Assembly: GCF_024764835.1 (NCBI RefSeq)
Contig: NZ_JALIGE010000069.1
Span: 1-64,000, forward strand
DNA from: Scandinavium hiltneri
GTDB lineage: Bacteria > Pseudomonadota > Gammaproteobacteria > Enterobacterales > Enterobacteriaceae
Length of the DNA: 64,000 nucleotides
Direction of reading: 5' to 3'
Shown here in pieces: positions 60,878 to 64,000 of the stretch. The notes below the pieces were generated by a model. The model saw only the letters and a list, made by a program, of their open reading frames with translations, ran no database searches and was not told the origin of the DNA. The number at the start of each line of letters is the position of its first letter. Position 1 is the first letter of the stretch. A program made the position numbers and the translations under genes.

Positions 60878-62191
60878 TTATTGTGTGAACTGATTGACGG
60901 GCAGCGTCAGCCCGAGGCTTTCACGAAGCGTTGTGCCAGGATAATCCTGACGGAACAGACCACGCGCCTGCAGCACCGGCACAACCCGGTCGACAAAGCG
61001 TGGGAAGGTATCCGGCGTGCCGCCCTGGATGATGAAACCGTCTGCTGCGTGGCTGTCGAACCACAGCTGTAAACCGTCGGCAACCTCCTCCGGCGTGCCG
61101 GAAAATCGCGGGCGTGGACTGGCCGCTTCCAGCGCCACCTGCCGCAGGGTTAACCCGCGCACGCGGGCATTGCGTTTGATTTCATCCGTGGTGCTGCGGA
61201 AACTGTTCTGTCCGAGGTCGCCCAGTTCAGGGAAAGGTTCATCCAGCGGATACTGGCTGAAATCGTGATGTTCGAAATAACGCCCCAGATAATTCAGCGC
61301 GTCTTCCACTGACACCAGCGCGGCAGTGGTCTGATATTGCTGTTCCACATCGTCGGCGTCATCCCCGACAATTACACTTACGCCCTGGAAAATATGCAGC
61401 TCATCAGCTCGTCGGCCGTGAATTTCGAGCTGGCTTTTCACATCGCGATAAAAATCCTGCGCTTCTGTCAGGGATTCATGATGGGTGAAAATAGCGTCGG
61501 CGTGGGTGGCGGCTAATTTTTTGCCGTCATCTGACGCACCCGCCTGGAATATAATCGGCCTGCCCTGCGGCGTACGCCCAATATTCAGCGGTCCAGCAAT
61601 CTGGAAAAAATCACCGTGATGATAGAGGGTGTGCAGTTTTGACGCGTCGAAGAACTGCCCGCTGGCCTTGTTACGCACAAACGCATCGTCTTCCCAGGAA
61701 TCCCACAGCCCTTTTACCACCTGCAAATATTCATCGGCGATGCGATAGCGCAGCGCGTGTTCGGGATGCTGTGCACGGGAAAAGTTCTTCGCCGACCCTT
61801 CCAGGGGCGACGTCACCACGTTCCAGCCCGCGCGGCCATTGCTCAAATGGTCGAGGCTCGCGAACTGGCGGGCGGTGATAAACGGTTCGCTATAAGATGT
61901 CGACAGCGTGCCGACCAGACCGAGATGCTGCGTCACGCTCGCCAGCGCCGATAAGACCGTCAGCGGTTCAAAGCGATTTAAAAAATGAGGGATCGACTTT
62001 TCATTGATATACAGGCCGTCGGCAACAAAAATAAAATCCAGCTTGCCCTGCTCCGCTTTTAACGCCGTTTGTTTCACAAACTCAAAATTAATACTGGCAT
62101 CGGCCTGCGCCGCCGGATGACGCCAGGCAGACATATTTCCAGATGCACCATGTAATATCGTGCCAAGCCGTAATTGTCGTGCTGTAGACAT
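60878..62191 (-). CDS. flavin-dependent monooxygenase (NtaA/SnaA/DszA family)
   Basis: This 437-residue luciferase-fold protein uses FMNH2 and oxygen. Family segments are LGTILHGASGNMSAWRHP, FIFVADGLY, RFEPLTVLSALASVTQHLGL, GRAGWNVVTSPLEGSAKNFS and PIIFQAGASDDGK. The closest functional relatives by context are YxeK and CmoJ, which oxidise N-acetyl S-substituted cysteine to release the side chain. No flavin reductase is in view; yddH is distant. Gaps of about 40 bases separate it from the genes on either side. Confidence 0.93.
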   Translation of the reverse strand: MSTARQLRLGTILHGASGNMSAWRHPAAQADASINFEFVKQTALKAEQGKLDFIFVADGLYINEKSIPHFLNRFEPLTVLSALASVTQHLGLVGTLSTSYSEPFITARQFASLDHLSNGRAGWNVVTSPLEGSAKNFSRAQHPEHALRYRIADEYLQVVKGLWDSWEDDAFVRNKASGQFFDASKLHTLYHHGDFFQIAGPLNIGRTPQGRPIIFQAGASDDGKKLAATHADAIFTHHESLTEAQDFYRDVKSQLEIHGRRADELHIFQGVSVIVGDDADDVEQQYQTTAALVSVEDALNYLGRYFEHHDFSQYPLDEPFPELGDLGQNSFRSTTDEIKRNARVRGLTLRQVALEAASPRPRFSGTPEEVADGLQLWFDSHAADGFIIQGGTPDTFPRFVDRVVPVLQARGLFRQDYPGTTLRESLGLTLPVNQFTQ

Positions 62192-62233
62192 AATGACCCC
62201 TTACCCTGCCGGTAATAAAAATTAAGAATGAAA

Positions 62234-63355
62234 TTAAAGGTGCTGTAAGGCTTTTTCTGCCAGCGTTGCGAAATAGTGCGCCGCCGGAGTGATCAGTTTT
62301 TCATCCGGATTAAACGCCGGATGGTGCAGGCCAAATTCACTGGCGCTGCCGATACTGACGAATGCGCCAGGCGTCTGCTGCAAATACACGGCAAAATCTT
62401 CACCGCCCATGTGTAAATCTGCGGTGGCGGTGTGATAACCCACTTCGTCGGCCACGGTGGTGGCGAATTCGGCCCATTCGGCGGTATTCACCAGTGCGGT
62501 TGGCCCCGCGTGCCAGATAACGTCGATTTGCGCCCGGAATGCGCCAGCAAACCCGGCGGCGATTTCGCTCACTCGGGCTTTAACCTGCTGCTGAACGTCG
62601 GTTCGATGGGTGCGCAGCGTGCCTTCCAGTTCAACGTTTTCTGGCAGCACGTTCCAGGTATTGCCGCCCTGAATGCGCGTCACGCTCAGCACCATCGAAT
62701 CCAGGGTGTTTACTTCGCGACTGGCGACGCTTTGCAGAGCGCTCACCAACTGGCTGGCGAGCAGGATCGCATCTTGTCCTTCATGAGGGCGGGCTGCGTG
62801 GGCACCCTTTCCGTGCACCCGCATCACGAAACGATCTACGTTGGCGTAGAACGCCCCGCCGCGAGTGGCAAAGGCGCCCACCGGCAGCCCTGGTTCGTTA
62901 TGCATACCGAAAATGGCGGAAACGCCTTCCAGCGCTCCGGCGCGGATCAGCGTTTTTGCGCCGCCAAAATTCTCTTCGGCAGGTTGAAACAGAATACGGA
63001 CTCGCCCCGGTAACTGTGCTTCGCGGGCGTTGAGCAGCAGCGCCGCGCCAAGCATCACGCTGGTGTGAATGTCATGGCCGCAGGCGTGCATGACGCCTGC
63101 ATTTTGCGAACGGAATGCTACGTCTGCGGCCTCTTCAATCGGCAGAGCGTCGATGTCTGCGCGCAGCGCTATCACTTTTTCGCCCTGCCCAATCTCAACC
63201 ACCAGGCCGGTTTTCAATGCATAGGGCAAAATCGACAGCCCGGCGCTTTGCAACCAGTCACGAATGCGCGCGGTGGTCGCCACTTCCTGTAAAGACAGCT
63301 CCGGGAACTGGTGCAACTCGCGCCGCCAGGTAATCAGCTGTTGTTCAAAGCTCAT
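62234..63355 (-). CDS. M20-family amidohydrolase (N-acyl amino acid deacylase)
   Basis: This 373-residue metallohydrolase has the M20D metal ligands HACGHDIHT, QPAEENFGG and MHNEP, and the dimerisation-domain segment HGKGAHAARPHEGQDAI. It removes acyl groups from amino acids. In the yxe/ytm operons YxeP and SndA deacetylate N-acetylcysteine derivatives at the end of the pathway, so the same is inferred. It overlaps the upstream oxidoreductase gene by four bases. Confidence 0.93.
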   Translation of the reverse strand: MSFEQQLITWRRELHQFPELSLQEVATTARIRDWLQSAGLSILPYALKTGLVVEIGQGEKVIALRADIDALPIEEAADVAFRSQNAGVMHACGHDIHTSVMLGAALLLNAREAQLPGRVRILFQPAEENFGGAKTLIRAGALEGVSAIFGMHNEPGLPVGAFATRGGAFYANVDRFVMRVHGKGAHAARPHEGQDAILLASQLVSALQSVASREVNTLDSMVLSVTRIQGGNTWNVLPENVELEGTLRTHRTDVQQQVKARVSEIAAGFAGAFRAQIDVIWHAGPTALVNTAEWAEFATTVADEVGYHTATADLHMGGEDFAVYLQQTPGAFVSIGSASEFGLHHPAFNPDEKLITPAAHYFATLAEKALQHL

Positions 63356-64000
63356 GACAGCACCTCCGCGCGGTTAAGTTCTTCTGCCAGCAGGCGCAAC
63401 GACGCCAGACGGGCCGCACCTTCAGCCACCGGGGTGTCGATAATGAATTCGTCGATACCAAACGTGTGATGCAGCGTATCGAGTTGGTCATGAACCTGCC
63501 GCGCAGTGCCCGCAATGACGGCCGATTCGCGGCGCACAATTTCCACCGCCGGGCTGCCCGCCTGATGCGCAAAAGCGTCGGCCTGCTGCTGGCTGGCCAC
63601 CGACACGCGCTGGCCGTTTTCCAGCCTCACGCCCCAGACCTCCACCTGTGCGGCAAGCTTCGCGGCCTGTATCGCATCCGGCGCGACAATAACCTGGACT
63701 GCGACTATCGCATCTCGCAGGCTGCGGTCGCGCCAGCGAGTCAGAACATCCCGCAGCAAATTTTTGTCACCGTTGAGGTGCGCCGCAAAAACAAAGTTCC
63801 AGTCGAGTCGAGCGGCCAGCTCGGCACTTTCGAGGCTCGCCCCCAGCAGAAAGCCGTCCGGACGCTGTGGTGGAACAGGCGTCGCCAGCACCGCATCGGC
63901 GCTTTCCGCTCGCGTCAGCGATAACCAGTTGTCCAGTTGCGCGAGCTGATCAGCGAACGTGCCCTTTTGTTGCAGATCGACGCCCTGCTGCAACGCGCGA
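63352..64000 (-). CDS. LLM-class flavin oxidoreductase, 5' end outside window
   Basis: The frame runs to the window edge, so at least 215 C-terminal residues are seen. VPPQRPDGFLLGASLESAELAARLDWNFVFAAHLNGD and RLDWNF are typical of the MsnO8/luciferase-like group. The product is a second flavin-dependent oxygenase or a thiol-linked oxidoreductase of the same pathway. The start is missing. ATGA overlap with the amidohydrolase gene shows one operon. Confidence 0.85.
   Translation of the reverse strand, partial: RALQQGVDLQQKGTFADQLAQLDNWLSLTRAESADAVLATPVPPQRPDGFLLGASLESAELAARLDWNFVFAAHLNGDKNLLRDVLTRWRDRSLRDAIVAVQVIVAPDAIQAAKLAAQVEVWGVRLENGQRVSVASQQQADAFAHQAGSPAVEIVRRESAVIAGTARQVHDQLDTLHHTFGIDEFIIDTPVAEGAARLASLRLLAEELNRAEVLS

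Noticed and set aside
1..64000. CRISPR arrays, tRNA, rRNA, prophage or integron structures
   Set aside because: No regular direct repeats with spacers, no cloverleaf or rRNA sequence, no integrase or phage structural genes were seen on reading.

Overview
The window is chromosomal DNA of a member of the Enterobacteriaceae. The right-centre (about 29-53 kb) keeps much of the E. coli/Salmonella gene order osmC - sra - maeA - adhP - yddG - narUZYWV - nhoA - yddH - pptA. Proteins such as Sra, AdhP, YddG, SmvA, NarU, NhoA and DigH are close to their E. coli or Salmonella counterparts from memory. E. coli fdnGHI is missing between adhP and yddG, and several genes absent from E. coli K-12 are present (smvA/smvR, a second EF-G, dat/ddc, a fifth ABC-F protein). 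A Citrobacter, Enterobacter or Kluyvera-like genome is likely, but the genus cannot be fixed by eye.

Layout. 1-1.2 kb: a decayed junction with the right end of an IS3-family element and the 3' part of a HipA-like kinase gene. 1.2-7.0 kb: a complete chaperone/usher fimbrial operon (major pilin, chaperone, usher, two minor pilins, second chaperone) with no recognisable two-domain tip adhesin. 7.0-10.2 kb: three mutually related LysR-like regulators. 10.3-15.2 kb: dat and ddc (aspartate semialdehyde to diaminobutyrate to 1,3-diaminopropane), divergent from a LysC-type aspartokinase paralogue, with a 127-bp ERIC repeat between. 15.3-17.5 kb: a YnfU-like zinc-ribbon peptide and a membrane diguanylate cyclase. 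17.5-20.5 kb: a VF530-type protein, a stand-alone EF-G paralogue and a divergent ArsR regulator. 20.7-25.7 kb: digH, an ECF sigma factor with a membrane partner, two beta-barrel outer-membrane proteins and a small membrane protein. 25.8-28.3 kb: LysR regulator and DHA2 efflux pump. 28.3-38 kb: Nudix hydrolase, osmC, YahK-like alcohol dehydrogenase, sra, maeA, an ABC-F protein with a leader ORF, adhP, and an Rrf2 regulator divergent from a type II NADH dehydrogenase. 38-41.2 kb: yddG, smvA and smvR. 41.4-49.5 kb: narU-narZYWV, a nitrate transporter plus the second nitrate reductase. 49.5-54.1 kb: nhoA, yddH, an AT-rich two-gene unit of unknown function, pptA and a glutathione S-transferase. 54.3-56.8 kb: mannonate dehydratase and a GntP permease. 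56.8-64 kb: an amino-acid ABC transporter with two binding proteins, an acetyltransferase, a flavin monooxygenase, an M20 amidohydrolase and a cut-off second flavin oxidoreductase. That last gene set matches the Bacillus yxe/ytm operons that salvage S-substituted cysteines.

How the genes may work together. The left third combines surface adhesion (fimbriae), a diguanylate cyclase and a self-contained route from aspartate towards 1,3-diaminopropane, a plausible surface-life island. The middle is stress and anaerobic metabolism. The right end is scavenging of sugar acids and modified sulfur amino acids. The least explained pieces are the two overlapping ORFs at 51.5-53.1 kb, the ECF sigma/membrane-protein pair at 22.1-23.2 kb, and the leader structures in front of the ABC-F gene and adhP. 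Gene calls rest on reading translated sequence and family knowledge; no database search was run.
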